64,000 bases of DNA from Halorientalis marina (GTDB taxonomy: Archaea; Halobacteriota; Halobacteria; Halobacteriales; Haloarculaceae). Shown in pieces: positions 33,956 to 43,134 of the stretch (position 1 is the stretch's first letter; every line of letters starts with the position of its first letter). The notes beneath the pieces were generated by a model. It saw only the letters and a list, made by a program, of their open reading frames with translations. It was not told the DNA's origin and did not search any database. The position numbers and the translations under genes were made by a program. The stretch is from the NCBI RefSeq assembly GCF_023028345.1, contig NZ_CP095488.1, positions 186,001 to 250,000 on the forward strand. The letters run 5' to 3'.

Positions 33956-34861
33956 TTAACAAGCACTGGACGAGAGATGACGGAGTACCGCTTCAGTCAC
34001 TTCTTCGCACTCGTGATGGACCCAATGTGACGCGCCAGGAAACATCCGTAACTCTCCGTTTTCACAGTGGTCAATACTCTTTTCAGCCATCGAAGGGACG
34101 AGTGCGATGTCATCTTCGCCCCAGCAAATCAGCGTCGGCTGGGTAACGGTGTTGCGTGAGGGGTTTTCCGAACGACGGAACCCACGGTACCAGTTTATCC
34201 TCGGTTCGATGCCGGTGTGCCGCCAGGCCGCCTTGTAGCGGGCAATCGTTTCGGCGTCGAACGTGCCGGGATTCGACGTTATTTCGAGCGAATCGACCAT
34301 ATTGTCCATGTCGTTCCGACGCAACAGCCATTCGGGAAGCTTCGGTACCTGATAAAACCAGACGTACCAGCTCCGAGCGATCTGTTCGAGGCTCGACCGT
34401 AGGGTATCTCGATACACTGTCGGATGCGGGACGTTGAAGATCCCGAGTCGATCGACGACAGACGGATGACGGAGCGCGACGTTCCAGGCGACGAACCCGC
34501 CGAAATCGTGCCCAACTACGTGGGCTGATTCCCGACCCTCCCCGCGGATCAAGTCGCAGACGTCGGCTGCTAATTCTGATTGGCGATAGGCATCGATTCC
34601 ATCGGGAGCCTGACTCAGATTACAACCCCGTTGGTCCGGGACAACCACACGGAAGCCCGCTTCGACGAGCGGACGGATTTGGTCACGCCAGCCATACCAG
34701 AAATCGGGATGCCCGTGCAGGAGGACGACCAATGGCGCGTCTGACTCCCCAGCGGCCACGACATGTAGCTGCACGTCATTAATATCGCGATAGGTGGACT
34801 CTACACCGAGATCGGCTCGTAACGACGCATCTGTGTCCGTTGGTGTCTTCGTGACTGACAT
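33956..34861 (-). CDS. Alpha/beta hydrolase, epoxide-hydrolase-like
   Basis: 301 aa from ATG 34861 (MSVTKTPTDTDASLRADLGV); the 35-codon upstream reading is rejected because it is basic and out of family. Oxyanion motif HGHPDFWYGW, nucleophile elbow VGHDFGG (Asp, as in epoxide hydrolases and haloalkane dehalogenases rather than esterases), catalytic acid region CWGEDDIALVP, and catalytic His in PGASHWVHHE. A lid with Trp/Tyr residues (RSWYVWFYQVP) supports an epoxide hydrolase. It hydrolyses an epoxide to a diol in the cytosol; substrate unknown. Divergent from an HTH/membrane gene pair. Confidence 0.85.
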   Translation of the reverse strand: MSVTKTPTDTDASLRADLGVESTYRDINDVQLHVVAAGESDAPLVVLLHGHPDFWYGWRDQIRPLVEAGFRVVVPDQRGCNLSQAPDGIDAYRQSELAADVCDLIRGEGRESAHVVGHDFGGFVAWNVALRHPSVVDRLGIFNVPHPTVYRDTLRSSLEQIARSWYVWFYQVPKLPEWLLRRNDMDNMVDSLEITSNPGTFDAETIARYKAAWRHTGIEPRINWYRGFRRSENPSRNTVTQPTLICWGEDDIALVPSMAEKSIDHCENGELRMFPGASHWVHHECEEVTEAVLRHLSSSAC

Positions 34862-35177
34862 GGATCGAAATTCGACCCGCTGCTGGATGTGGTGACTGCC
34901 ACACTCATGAGGTTGCTTTATACACCGCTCGATCAGAATCGCGTCGGCTAGGATACCTTGGAACAAATCGAGCCGTGTGGCTAACGAGATTCTGGACGAA
35001 CTCAGTTGGAGTATTGTCCGCGTGTTTTTGCGAGATCACGTCGTTAGCGAACTTCAGGGGGCCATTTCGCTAAACACACGCCCTTCGAATTTCCTGATAG
35101 CTTCACTGGCTGAAGCCAGCCAGAGACACTGGGACGGCACAACACATATTGACACGACAGGAGATGAACCAGATAGC

Positions 35178-35519
35178 GTGTCCGACGTGCGAGATCCGGA
35201 AGCGCTCGCAGACCTGCTCGGTGACGAGTGTGCGCGCACGATCCTCATCGAGGCGAAAAAAGAGCCCCGCTCGGCGGCAGAGCTCAGCGACTGCGCCGGA
35301 GTCTCGGAACCGACGGTCTACCGACGTCTCGAACGACTCCGCGAGTACGATCTCGTTACCGAAGACATCCAACCAGTCACCGACGGGAAGAATTACAAGC
35401 TCTATCGGACGGAACTCGACGGCATCGAACTCGACCTCAGCGAGGACGGCTTCGAAATCACAGTCTCGCGTCGTGAACGGATGGCCGACCGCTTCACACA
35501 GTTCGTAGAGGGTACCTGA
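35178..35519 (+). CDS. Winged-helix (ArsR-like) transcriptional regulator
   Basis: 113 aa from GTG 35178 (residues SDVRDPEALADLLGDECART). The longer ORF from 34977 adds 67 residues with no haloarchaeal acidic bias and runs through what should be the promoter, so it is rejected. wHTH: ARTILIEAKKEPRSAAELSD, then GVSEPTVYRRLERLREYDLV as the recognition helix and wing. The membrane protein gene starts 1 nt after the stop, so both are one operon. This HTH plus DUF7521-like pair recurs in Halobacteria. It may sense a membrane or envelope signal through its partner; this is inference. Confidence 0.82.
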   Translation: MSDVRDPEALADLLGDECARTILIEAKKEPRSAAELSDCAGVSEPTVYRRLERLREYDLVTEDIQPVTDGKNYKLYRTELDGIELDLSEDGFEITVSRRERMADRFTQFVEGT

Positions 35520-35520
35520 T

Positions 35521-35838
35521 ATGCTCGATGGACCGCTCCAGTCGATCGATCTCGAAACGCTCCGAACAGTTCGCCAGGCCAGCGAGGCCATCATCATTCT
35601 CTTCGGGCTGGCGATTAGCTACATCGCCTACACGGCATACCGACAGAATCGGAGCCGCCCGATGTTGTTCATCGCGGTCGGGTTCGTTCTGGTGTTGTTC
35701 GTTCCGGGCGCTGTAGCAGTTGTCCTGTTTCTGGTGCTGGGCGTGCCCAGTCCGATCGTCAACAGCGTCAACCAGTTCTTCGAACTCGCAGGCCTCGGAC
35801 TGATTCTCTATGGACTGTGGGTGCCACGGCGGGACTGA
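35521..35838 (+). CDS. DUF7521-like three-helix membrane protein
   Basis: 105 aa. Three TM helices, about residues 20-40 (SEAIIILFGLAISYIAYTAY), 46-70 (MLFIAVGFVLVLFVPGAVAV) and 82-100. The short charged loop YRQNRSRPM after helix 1 is typical of the haloarchaeal DUF7521 family. Translated directly after the winged-helix regulator (1-nt gap), it is probably its membrane partner. No enzymatic motif is seen. Confidence 0.78.
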   Translation: MLDGPLQSIDLETLRTVRQASEAIIILFGLAISYIAYTAYRQNRSRPMLFIAVGFVLVLFVPGAVAVVLFLVLGVPSPIVNSVNQFFELAGLGLILYGLWVPRRD

Positions 35839-36044
35839 CACTGTCGACCGCTCCGCGATACCCACGGACGGGCGACCGAACACTGATCGTGTGAGCATCC
35901 AGACCAGGCCGTCGCAAGTTGGCATTCGAAGCGTGAACGGACGAGCGCGATCAGTGAGTCAGAGCGTGCTCGCCGTCGAAAATTGAGTGTATGTTTCCTG
36001 CACGATACGGTGCTGAAACAGGCACAGTCACTTGGAGAGGCCTG

Positions 36045-36932
36045 CTATGGTGCGGTCGAAGTCGTTCCGGGACCCCGGCGCGGATCGAGCGAGCGCCCGT
36101 CGCGGGAGAGAAGAACCAGCGCGACCAGCCAGGTTGCGAGGGCCATACCCAGCATCACGATGTCGGGAAAGCCGCTGGACTGGATGACGTCGACAGGAAT
36201 CGGGTACAGTGTACTAGAGGCGTTGATGCTGGCGTGGAACAACATTGCGAGCAGGACACTGCCGCCGGTGCCGTTGAACAGCCACGTCAGCAGGACGCTG
36301 AACCCGAGAACGCCGACGGCGTAGGGCAGGAACGACTGGCCGTACTGCGAAGAGGCCTGGATGGCAAAAACCGGCAGGTGCCAGACAGCCCAGACGACGC
36401 CGATGACCAGGCTCGCCCCGGTCCCACCGTAGGCCGCCTGCAACCGCGGGAGAGCGAATCCACGCCAGCCGAGTTCCTCCTGTCCCCCGCCGAGAAACAG
36501 GACGAAGACGAACTGGACCGGATACATCGGGAGTCGCTGGACGAGCACCGAAAGGTCCAGCACGCCGCCGCTGGCCGCATACAGTGCCGACCCGACCGGG
36601 ATCATCGCGGGCGTGAGAAAGAGTGCGACGAAATACCACTTTGGATGCTGTCGCCAGTCGAGGACGCTCTTCAGGAGGGCACGCACGGTGCCGTCACCGC
36701 GCCACGTCATGATGACAGCCGCAATGGCTGGGCCGAAGCCGCCGACTACAATCGGGAGCGTGCCGAGTCCGGCAGGAATCGCGAGGCCGAGTGTGTCTTG
36801 GAACGCCAGCGGGAGCCACATCGCCCAGGAGACACCGAGCGTCAGCGCGAAGAACGCGACGGACTCGCGAAGGGCTTTGCTGTCGTCGAGCGATGCGTCG
36901 GGGCCGACGGGCATGGCAGTCGTCGTTGCCAT
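36045..36932 (-). CDS. CPBP-family intramembrane metalloprotease
   Basis: 295 aa with about eight TM helices. CPBP (Abi, Rce1-like) motifs: GGGQEELGWRGFALPRLQ (EExxxR), VVWAVWHLPVF (FxxxH-type His) and AMLFHASINAS (HxxxN/S). All predicted metal ligands are present, so it is likely active. Such proteases cleave within or near the membrane; in bacteria some protect against self-made bacteriocins, while archaeal roles are open. The start MATTTAMPVGPDASLDD at 36932 is followed by a hydrophobic helix, as expected. Confidence 0.88.
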   Translation of the reverse strand: MATTTAMPVGPDASLDDSKALRESVAFFALTLGVSWAMWLPLAFQDTLGLAIPAGLGTLPIVVGGFGPAIAAVIMTWRGDGTVRALLKSVLDWRQHPKWYFVALFLTPAMIPVGSALYAASGGVLDLSVLVQRLPMYPVQFVFVLFLGGGQEELGWRGFALPRLQAAYGGTGASLVIGVVWAVWHLPVFAIQASSQYGQSFLPYAVGVLGFSVLLTWLFNGTGGSVLLAMLFHASINASSTLYPIPVDVIQSSGFPDIVMLGMALATWLVALVLLSRDGRSLDPRRGPGTTSTAP

Positions 36933-37266
36933 AGACGAACGTAAGAGCGGTAAGAAAAAGCCACCACGTGGCTGGCTTCAGTCGCTGAAGCTAGGCCCCA
37001 TGGATTCACATACTCTTCACCTGGTCGATAGACCACGTTCTTCCAGCTCGGGTTGCGGCGAAGCCGCAACCACTCGTAGCAAAAACGTGGGCGAAAAACG
37101 CCGACTGGTCGGCTTCGCCTCGCAGTCGGTGAACCGCGTTCACTTCGTTCGCGCGGATGCTGGCCATCCGTTTCTCGGTCTGACGGTCCACTCACCGAAT
37201 TTTCGGCGTACACGACACCTGTGGATCGATCTCTGACACCCTCGATTTGGGTATGTATGTTGTCGC
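36933..37266. other. Spacer with hairpins, possible transposon right-end remnant
   Basis: No gene is supported. Hairpins include ggttgcgg-cgaa-gccgcaacc (37053-37073) and ccgactg...cagtcgg (37102-37130); ctgaagc near 36984 and catggattcacata near 36999-37012 resemble ends of haloarchaeal TnpB elements read on the minus strand. No tnpB body is adjacent. Confidence 0.35.
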
Positions 37267-37923
37267 TCAGCGCACGAGTTCGGTGAAGACCCGCTCTTCG
37301 ACTTTTCGAAGGTGTTCGCCGACCGTTCCCGGAGAGATTCCGACGACTTCGGCGACGTCCTCGAGTGACCCCTGGCGAGGCTCGCTATAGTATTCCAGTT
37401 CGACTGCCGCCTCGAGTACTTCTTCCTGCCGAGCCGTGATCATCCTGCCGAACGACGACGTATCGGCCTCAAAGTCACCCATGTCGATGATCTCGAACGT
37501 GGTGTTCTCCCGTTCGTCGACGAATTCGGATTGCCGCCTGAACGTCTCATCGGTTCCCAGGTACGTGACTTTGAGATTATCGTCGGACGTAAAGTGGATC
37601 GGCGTATCGACGACCAGAAGTGATTCTCGCTGAAGTTCCAGGGCATGCCGCAGTTCCTCGGTCGGTTCGAATTGGCTCACAGCCATCCAGCGGTCCTCCC
37701 CGGCAGTGAGATAGTTGAGAACGTGCGGGGAGCCCTCCATGATTTGCCTGTACCGTTCCTGATCGCCGCTTGCCTCGGCAAACAGCAGTACCGTCTCGTC
37801 TCCAAGAAGCTCCACGTGGTGAATGGCCCGCCGCTCGATAGCGGACTCTTCCGTCAACTTCTGTCCGAGCGGATGGAATGCACTCCCTCCGCCCGGTTTG
37901 ACCAGCACCGTGAGGTACCGCAT
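37267..37923 (-). CDS. Bat-type HTH_10 transcriptional regulator
   Basis: 218 aa from ATG 37923 (MRYLTVLVKPGGGSAFHPLG). The TATA-like attaaa (tttaat on the minus strand, 37946-37951) lies 23-28 nt upstream, fitting a leaderless start. The 17-codon longer reading is dropped for this reason. C-terminal HTH_10: ITARQEEVLEAAVELEYYSE, PRQGSLEDVAEVVG, ISPGTVGEHLRKVEERVF at about residues 162-212. The N-terminal sensor-like domain is similar in kind to those of the other short Bat-type proteins here. Targets unknown; its neighbours are transcribed in the same direction but are not closely spaced. Confidence 0.86.
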   Translation of the reverse strand: MRYLTVLVKPGGGSAFHPLGQKLTEESAIERRAIHHVELLGDETVLLFAEASGDQERYRQIMEGSPHVLNYLTAGEDRWMAVSQFEPTEELRHALELQRESLLVVDTPIHFTSDDNLKVTYLGTDETFRRQSEFVDERENTTFEIIDMGDFEADTSSFGRMITARQEEVLEAAVELEYYSEPRQGSLEDVAEVVGISPGTVGEHLRKVEERVFTELVR

Positions 37924-38288
37924 ATGATAGCGTAGGGCGCGTTGTATTAAATCTCCAATGAAAGACACAGGCACTCTCCGGACGGTGTACTGCCAGGGAG
38001 TGTCTCCTCACGAACTTTGACGGTTTTCCGCGGGAATTCCGAACCAAGGCGGTTTTCGACGGAGGACGATCGTGAAACCGCTGCTACGTACTTATATCCC
38101 ACCACTGGTGAGGCAGTTTGCCTACTGTCGTGTGCCGAGAACTGTCTCTCGTGGACGATGCAAGAGCAGAAGCCCCCGACCACCGACCGGCTCCCTGACG
38201 AGGCGGTCACAGCCCTCCCTGATGACGCCATTGTCGACCGCGAATCACACGAGAATGCTCCTGCAATTGTAATCCGGGCCGACCGGGT
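37924..38288. other. Promoter-bearing spacer
   Basis: 365 bases. The left edge is the Bat regulator promoter. A plus-strand ORF from 38158 (MQEQKPPTTDRLPDEAVTAL...) is acidic for about 45 codons but then runs antisense through the next gene; it might be the remains of a small gene, but I do not call it. Confidence 0.35.
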
Positions 38289-38915
38289 TCAGGCAGTCCT
38301 CTCGGTGCTTCGCTCGACTGGGACCTCGTTGAACGCAAACCTGGCGAGTGCCCACATTCCAACGGCAAACCGGAGCAGGTATGGAGTGACTACGACGGCT
38401 ACCACCGTGACGACCTGCCAGGGGCTGACCCGGTCGTGGGTGCCCGTGAGTCTGTACAGCACCCACGCTCCGTAACAGAACGCCGCGACTGCGGCCAGGA
38501 GTGTGGCTATCGTGAGGAGACCTGCGACGATCGAAGCGGGATTCTCCTGTGAGATCGGCGCGTTCGTGGCGACGACGGTGAGCGACGCGAGCAGTGCGAG
38601 TGCGGTCACGCCCGGCGTGCGCCACTCCGCTCGCCCGGCGTAACTCCGGACGTACACTAGCCACGCGACCGGGATTGCGAACGATCCCGCGTCTCTGCCG
38701 ACTTCCCACACCCACGCGGTCGTGACCAGAGCCGACAGCCCCGGGAGTGCCGGCACGAGGATACAAACCGCCCAGAGCGTCGACGCAGCGAGCACTGCGG
38801 CGAACGGACGCGCGCTCGGCCTGTCCGAACGGACTGCGACGCGAAGCGGGTACCCCAGCGCCGTGACTGCTACTGCTCCCGTCACCACCGCCACCGTTGC
38901 TGGCACCGTGCTCAC
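38289..38915 (-). CDS. Polytopic membrane protein, resembling a kinase N-terminal 7TM sensor
   Basis: 208 aa with six or seven hydrophobic helices spaced through the whole length (for example VPATVAVVTGAVAVTALGYP, FAIPAWLVYVRSYAG-like FAIPVAWLVYVRSYAG, LLTIATLLAAVAAFCYGAWV, VVTVVAVVVTPYLLRFAVGM). The layout recalls the 7TM input modules of haloarchaeal histidine kinases, here without any kinase domain. It could be a stand-alone sensor or a gene cut short. It ends with a charged tail. No motif gives a function. Confidence 0.6.
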   Translation of the reverse strand: MSTVPATVAVVTGAVAVTALGYPLRVAVRSDRPSARPFAAVLAASTLWAVCILVPALPGLSALVTTAWVWEVGRDAGSFAIPVAWLVYVRSYAGRAEWRTPGVTALALLASLTVVATNAPISQENPASIVAGLLTIATLLAAVAAFCYGAWVLYRLTGTHDRVSPWQVVTVVAVVVTPYLLRFAVGMWALARFAFNEVPVERSTERTA

Positions 38916-39152
38916 GTGTGTGCACTCACGCTCGCGCGGGCGGAAGAACCCCGATCCACGGTCGGTCTCGCTATCACACTCCGACGCGGGGTCGCCAGGA
39001 ACTTGTACAGCAACAGACCGTTTCAGGCTCTGAAACGGACACCGAACACCTAAACAGCAGACGAATCGGCCGGTTTATACTTTTGTCCGATTGTCCGAGT
39101 CGGAACAGCCGGTTCCCGGTTTATGTTGGTAGGAGCCAGAGATGAGTGTGCA

Positions 39153-40301
39153 ATGGTCCCAGACAACCTGCGTGCTGCCCTCCTAGCAGTCACGTTCGGC
39201 TCGCTGTTGGTGTGTTCCAGTGTCGTTACTGGAGCAGCCGTAGCGAGCCAGCAACCGACTCCAGAACAGTCTGTACAAACGACACAGTCCTCCGCCGACG
39301 GCAACGACTCGTCGGCCCCCGATGGCGATGCAGTTGTCGAGACGTTCCGCGACCGGTTCGCCTCGATCGAGACCGTCGTCATGACGGTGGAAACCGATAT
39401 GCAACTCAACGACGACCAGTCGAGGACCACCGAACAACGACTGTGGGCGGACTACGAGAACAACCGAATTCGAATAGAAAGGGAATCCAACGGGACGGAG
39501 ACAGTCACTGTCCGCAACGAGAGTAAGACGGTAATATACAACGCCGACGAAAACACCGTCAGTACATTCGATAACACCGGCAGTGTCGGCTCCCGAACAA
39601 TGGTCAACGGAATTCTCAACAACACCGAACTGACCTACGAGACGACCGAGCGCCTCGACGGCGAGCAGACCTATCGGTTGAGTGTGACCCCGAACGAGAG
39701 CGCGATGGCCGGCCCTGACTCGGTTGAGACCACCCTCTGGATCGATACGGAGACGTACTTCCCCGAGAAATTCCACAGCGTCAGCGACAGTGAGAACTTC
39801 GACTACGAGATAACCGGCGAGTTCCGAAACGTCACGGTGAACGAGGCGATTCCGGATTCGCGGTTCGAGATCGACGTTCCCGATGACGCCGAGAAGCCGG
39901 ATTACGCGTCGAACATGGAGACGTACGACTCCCTGACGGCGGTCGAGGACGGCACCGATCACACGGTTCCCGACCCGGACGTGCCCGACGCCTATAGCTT
40001 CACGGAGGCCACTGTATTCAACAGCTCGGACCACCACAGTGTCAGTCTCCGGTACGAGTCGGACGATGGCGATACAATCAGGGTCTCCGCCAGTGGCGCG
40101 ATGGAGTTCGACGAGGACGAGCGAGATTCGTTCGAGACGGTTGTGGTGAACGGTCACTCCGCCTACTACACGGAGTTCGAGTTCGGCGGGAACACCACCT
40201 CGTCACTGATGGTGACCTGTGGCGACACCACCTACACCGTCTACGGTGACCTATCGAAGTCAGAGACGATCGATATCGCCGAATCACTGGACTGCGAGTA
40301 A
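39153..40301 (+). CDS. Secreted LolA-like protein
   Basis: 382 aa from ATG 39153 (MVPDNLRAALLAVTFGSLLV); a Met ten codons earlier is less signal-like. A Sec-type signal with hydrophobic core is followed by a Ser/Thr/Asp-rich linker. A LolA/outer-membrane-lipoprotein-sorting-like region (residues 65-250) shows VVETFRDRFASIETVVMTVE, LWADYENNRIRIERE, TTLWIDTETYFPEKFHSVSD. A second domain ends with CGDTTYTVYGDLSKSETIDI, typical of the DUF4367-like tail. There is no lipobox Cys. In haloarchaea, which lack an outer membrane, such proteins are presumed to bind lipids or hydrophobic ligands outside the cell. It is acidic and stands alone. Confidence 0.75.
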   Translation: MVPDNLRAALLAVTFGSLLVCSSVVTGAAVASQQPTPEQSVQTTQSSADGNDSSAPDGDAVVETFRDRFASIETVVMTVETDMQLNDDQSRTTEQRLWADYENNRIRIERESNGTETVTVRNESKTVIYNADENTVSTFDNTGSVGSRTMVNGILNNTELTYETTERLDGEQTYRLSVTPNESAMAGPDSVETTLWIDTETYFPEKFHSVSDSENFDYEITGEFRNVTVNEAIPDSRFEIDVPDDAEKPDYASNMETYDSLTAVEDGTDHTVPDPDVPDAYSFTEATVFNSSDHHSVSLRYESDDGDTIRVSASGAMEFDEDERDSFETVVVNGHSAYYTEFEFGGNTTSSLMVTCGDTTYTVYGDLSKSETIDIAESLDCE

Positions 40302-40373
40302 TACACGTCGGCACGCCGTTAGGCTCGCCCCAGTGATTTCATCGCGATTCGTCAATATGTCCCGCGTCCCGGG

Positions 40374-40763
40374 TCAGGGGAGACGTGCTCGGCCGCGGTA
40401 CACCTGCCAGCCGTCCTCGGTCGCACCGTGGGTGTAGCTCGCAGGCAGGTCGATCCCCCAGACCCGGAGACGGGGCTCGACGTTGTCGACGTCCGTGCCG
40501 ACGTATGGGCCGTGATCGAGGAGCGTCGGGTGTACAGTAGCGTGTTCCAGCCGGAAGATGGGGGGTGCCTCGCCGGCATCCAGCGGGGCACGGTCACACT
40601 CGATGCGGACCCGGAAATCGGTTCGAAGGCGCTCGTCGGCGGCGTCGTCATCGATTCACACCGGGACGGCGTGGGGCTGGTCGCTGGGCAACATCGCCGT
40701 GACGTAGGTGGTGGTCCGCTTCTCGAACAGGTCGTGGAGTGGCTCTGAGACGGGAGCCAGCAT
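40374..40763 (-). pseudogene. Broken gene with an in-frame stop (PPOX-like start, unknown remainder)
   Basis: Minus frame from ATG 40763 reads MLAPVSEPLHDLFEKRTTTY, then VTAMLPSDQPHAVPV and TGA at 40656-40658, where pyridoxamine-5'-phosphate-oxidase-type proteins usually have Trp. The same frame continues as IDDDAADERLRTDFRVRIEC and so on to TGA 40374-40376 (tail ATEDGWQVYRGRARLP), well formed but not PPOX-like. It is either one gene with a nonsense mutation or two fused remnants. From 40764 to 41011 there is one more coding-like minus stretch (STVFVDGRHGAVRDVLEERI) in another frame, with no start. Confidence 0.5.
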
Positions 40764-41011
40764 ACCGGGGTACGGCTGCGCGAGTATTAGCCGCGTTCCT
40801 GCAGGAGGGCACGTTCGACCGCGGGGCCCACCGAAACGATCCCGCGTCGATAACGGGGTCGGAACCGGGTCCAATGCGTTCCTCGAGAACGTCCCGGACG
40901 GCACCGTGGCGCCCGTCGACGAACACCGTCGAGACAGAGTTCCGCGGGGCGACCTCGTCGACGACCTGTCCGAATAGTGATCCCGTTTCGTGGTGAACGG
41001 CGGAGAGGATG

Positions 41012-42907
41012 TTACCCCTGCGCGGCGATATCGGTGAACGTTATTCTGACCGTCGTTCCGTCGTCGACCTCGAAAGAAAGCGTATCGTCGAGTGCATTGA
41101 CTCCCCACTTGAGTTGCCAGAGCCCCAATCCGCGTCCGTGCTGGAGGTCGGTTTCGGTTCCTGCTGCTAGCGACTCGAGTTCGGTCGATGGAATCCCGGG
41201 GCCGTCGTCGCTGATATCGATCCTGTGCCCATCGGCTGTCGACGTTATCGAAACGGTGACGTTCGACTCCGCGTAGGTGATCGCGTTCTCCAGCGGACTC
41301 ACCAGCGTCGTCCGCAGTATCTCGGCATCGGTCTGGACCGTCGCTGTCGACGGGAACTCCGTGTCGACGGTGACTTCACCCGTCTCGAACTGTGAGAGCA
41401 GTTCTGGAACGACCGACGTGAGATCGACCGCCGTTGGCTCGGGGTCGCGAGCCATCAGATGGTCGATTCGCCGGGCGCGAGTCCCGATCGCCGCCAGTCG
41501 ATCCGTTGCTGTCAGCACGGACTCGGCGTGGTTACCGTTCGTGCGCTCGGCCAGTTGCTCCGTGTGGCTCCTGATCACGTCGAGTCGGTTCCGGAGGTTG
41601 TGTCTGAGCAGCCGATTGAACACTTCGAGCCGTTGTTCGCGCTGTTCGCGCTCCTCGATAAACCGCTCCAGATCGTCACGCATGTCCACCATCGCCTCAC
41701 CGACGGGTCCCGGGATTTCTTCGTCGAGCGCCTCGTCGTCGAACTCTCGCTGGGCGATCTTCTTCGCCTGTTCGGTGATCGTCTCGATGTACGCTTTCGT
41801 CCTGAACAGACTCGTTCTCAGTTGCCCGACCTCGTCGACCCGGTTCTCGTCGGGGATGTCCACCGCCAGGTCACCCTCTGCGATCGCCTCCGCCTGGTTC
41901 GATAGCCGCCCGATCGAACTGATCGGGCCGAAGTGGATTATCCCACTGATCAACAGGAAGCCGACGACCGTGAGCCCGATCAGCCCCGCGAGATCGGTTC
42001 GCACCTGCTCGGTTACGGCGAGTGCACTCGATTTGGGCACCTCTTTGACGACGACCCAGTTGACGCCGTCGCTCGGGACGCTGTGGTACCCTCTTACCTC
42101 GGTCTCGTCCAGTTCGGCACCGCTGAGAGGCGCGAACTGATTGGGCCGGTCCTCGATCCGTGACTCGACCTCGGTGACGGTCGCTTCCCCCTTGTACGGA
42201 CGAAACTCGTTCGGGCTCTCCTTCTCGAACATCACGTACCCACTCACACCGCCGAGAACGACGGTGCTGGTGCCGTTGATCGCATCGGCCGCCGCTGCGA
42301 CCCGGGTGCTCGGATGGTACTCGCCGATGAGCACGTGGTCGCCATCACGCGTCGGCGAGGCGATCGCGACCGACATGCTACCGTTGTCCAGATACACCCA
42401 CGAGACGAGTGTATCCGTCGTGCTATCGAACTGGAAGGCCACCTCCTCGCCGCTGACGGTCTGTCCCCAGTCGATCCCCGTCGCAGCCAGCGGTTCGCCC
42501 GCCAGCGGATCGGTGCTGGCGACGACCAGCTCCGTCGTCCCGTTCGACGGCTGCTCTTCCGGGCGGGCGACGACGTGGAGGCTGACGAGTTCCGGAGAGG
42601 TTCGGTTCAGCTCGTTGGCGAGGGTGTTTTCCGTTCGCGTCCGGTTCGACGGGTCGATGCCTTGATGCGAGGACAGCAACCGGACCGACTCCTGTTCACC
42701 CTCGAACCATCTGGCGAGGCTCTCGGCTTCGAGTTCCGCGTTGGCCTCGACGGACTCCAACTGCTCCGCCGTCACCCGGTCGGAGACCTGCGTCGCGATC
42801 ACGATCCCCCCAGCAATTATGACCATCGTGATCACCAGTGAGACAGTCAGGAGCTTCACCGCGTACCGCGAGCGCACCGACTCCGGGAGGACCCCCTTAC
42901 TGTCCAT
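41012..42907 (-). CDS. Membrane sensor histidine kinase: Cache, HAMP, HisKA, HATPase
   Basis: 631 aa from ATG 42907 (MDSKGVLPESVRSRYAVKLL); longer readings run into the 105-bp repeat upstream and are false. TM1 about residues 18-40; an extracellular Cache-type sensor about 45-300; TM2 about 305-328; HAMP (ISSIGRLSNQAEAIAEGDL) follows; a coiled coil; H box RLLRHNLRNRLDVIRSHTEQ; N box LENAITYAESNV; G1 DISDDGPGIP; G2 GRGLGLWQLKWGV. All boxes are present, so it should autophosphorylate in response to an external ligand. No cognate response regulator is adjacent, as is usual in haloarchaea. Confidence 0.9.
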   Translation of the reverse strand: MDSKGVLPESVRSRYAVKLLTVSLVITMVIIAGGIVIATQVSDRVTAEQLESVEANAELEAESLARWFEGEQESVRLLSSHQGIDPSNRTRTENTLANELNRTSPELVSLHVVARPEEQPSNGTTELVVASTDPLAGEPLAATGIDWGQTVSGEEVAFQFDSTTDTLVSWVYLDNGSMSVAIASPTRDGDHVLIGEYHPSTRVAAAADAINGTSTVVLGGVSGYVMFEKESPNEFRPYKGEATVTEVESRIEDRPNQFAPLSGAELDETEVRGYHSVPSDGVNWVVVKEVPKSSALAVTEQVRTDLAGLIGLTVVGFLLISGIIHFGPISSIGRLSNQAEAIAEGDLAVDIPDENRVDEVGQLRTSLFRTKAYIETITEQAKKIAQREFDDEALDEEIPGPVGEAMVDMRDDLERFIEEREQREQRLEVFNRLLRHNLRNRLDVIRSHTEQLAERTNGNHAESVLTATDRLAAIGTRARRIDHLMARDPEPTAVDLTSVVPELLSQFETGEVTVDTEFPSTATVQTDAEILRTTLVSPLENAITYAESNVTVSITSTADGHRIDISDDGPGIPSTELESLAAGTETDLQHGRGLGLWQLKWGVNALDDTLSFEVDDGTTVRITFTDIAAQG

Positions 42908-42954
42908 GAGATATTTTTTACCGAGGAGGAAAATAAAACACACCCACCTTCCTT

Positions 42955-43059
42955 CAGCGAGGGAGTCCCGCCGTTCACGTCGTTGACGAGACGCTCCGCG
43001 TCTCGTTCGCACACCAGAACGCGAAGCGTTCTGGGGACGGGCGGGAATCGCGTAAGCTC
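42955..43059 (-). repeat. 105-bp dispersed repeat, copy B (TnpB-element right end)
   Basis: Same as copy A (12670-12774) except for 6 bases. It sits 48 nt before the kinase start and contains two perfect hairpins (gagacgctccgcgtctc with one changed base in the loop; cagaacgc-gaa-gcgttctg). It follows, on the minus strand, the TnpB C-terminal fragment at 43337-43618, fitting the order tnpB end, then right end. Confidence 0.7.
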
Positions 43060-43134
43060 TGAAAGGCAACCAACACTCACTGGCCCGGCCAACTCCCAAT
43101 TATATATATAGCAAGTGCCACACGCGGCATGTAG

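Noticed and set aside
35991-36944. 317-aa plus-strand ORF opposite the CPBP protease
   Set aside because: Hydrophilic antisense of a membrane protein; the minus strand has intact protease motifs.
38158-38475. Plus-strand ORF starting MQEQKPPTTDRLPDEA
   Set aside because: Acidic for 45 codons, then antisense to the membrane protein gene; could be a remnant but not called.
39183-40157. 324-aa minus-strand ORF opposite the LolA-like gene
   Set aside because: Antisense; the plus strand has a signal peptide and a coherent domain.
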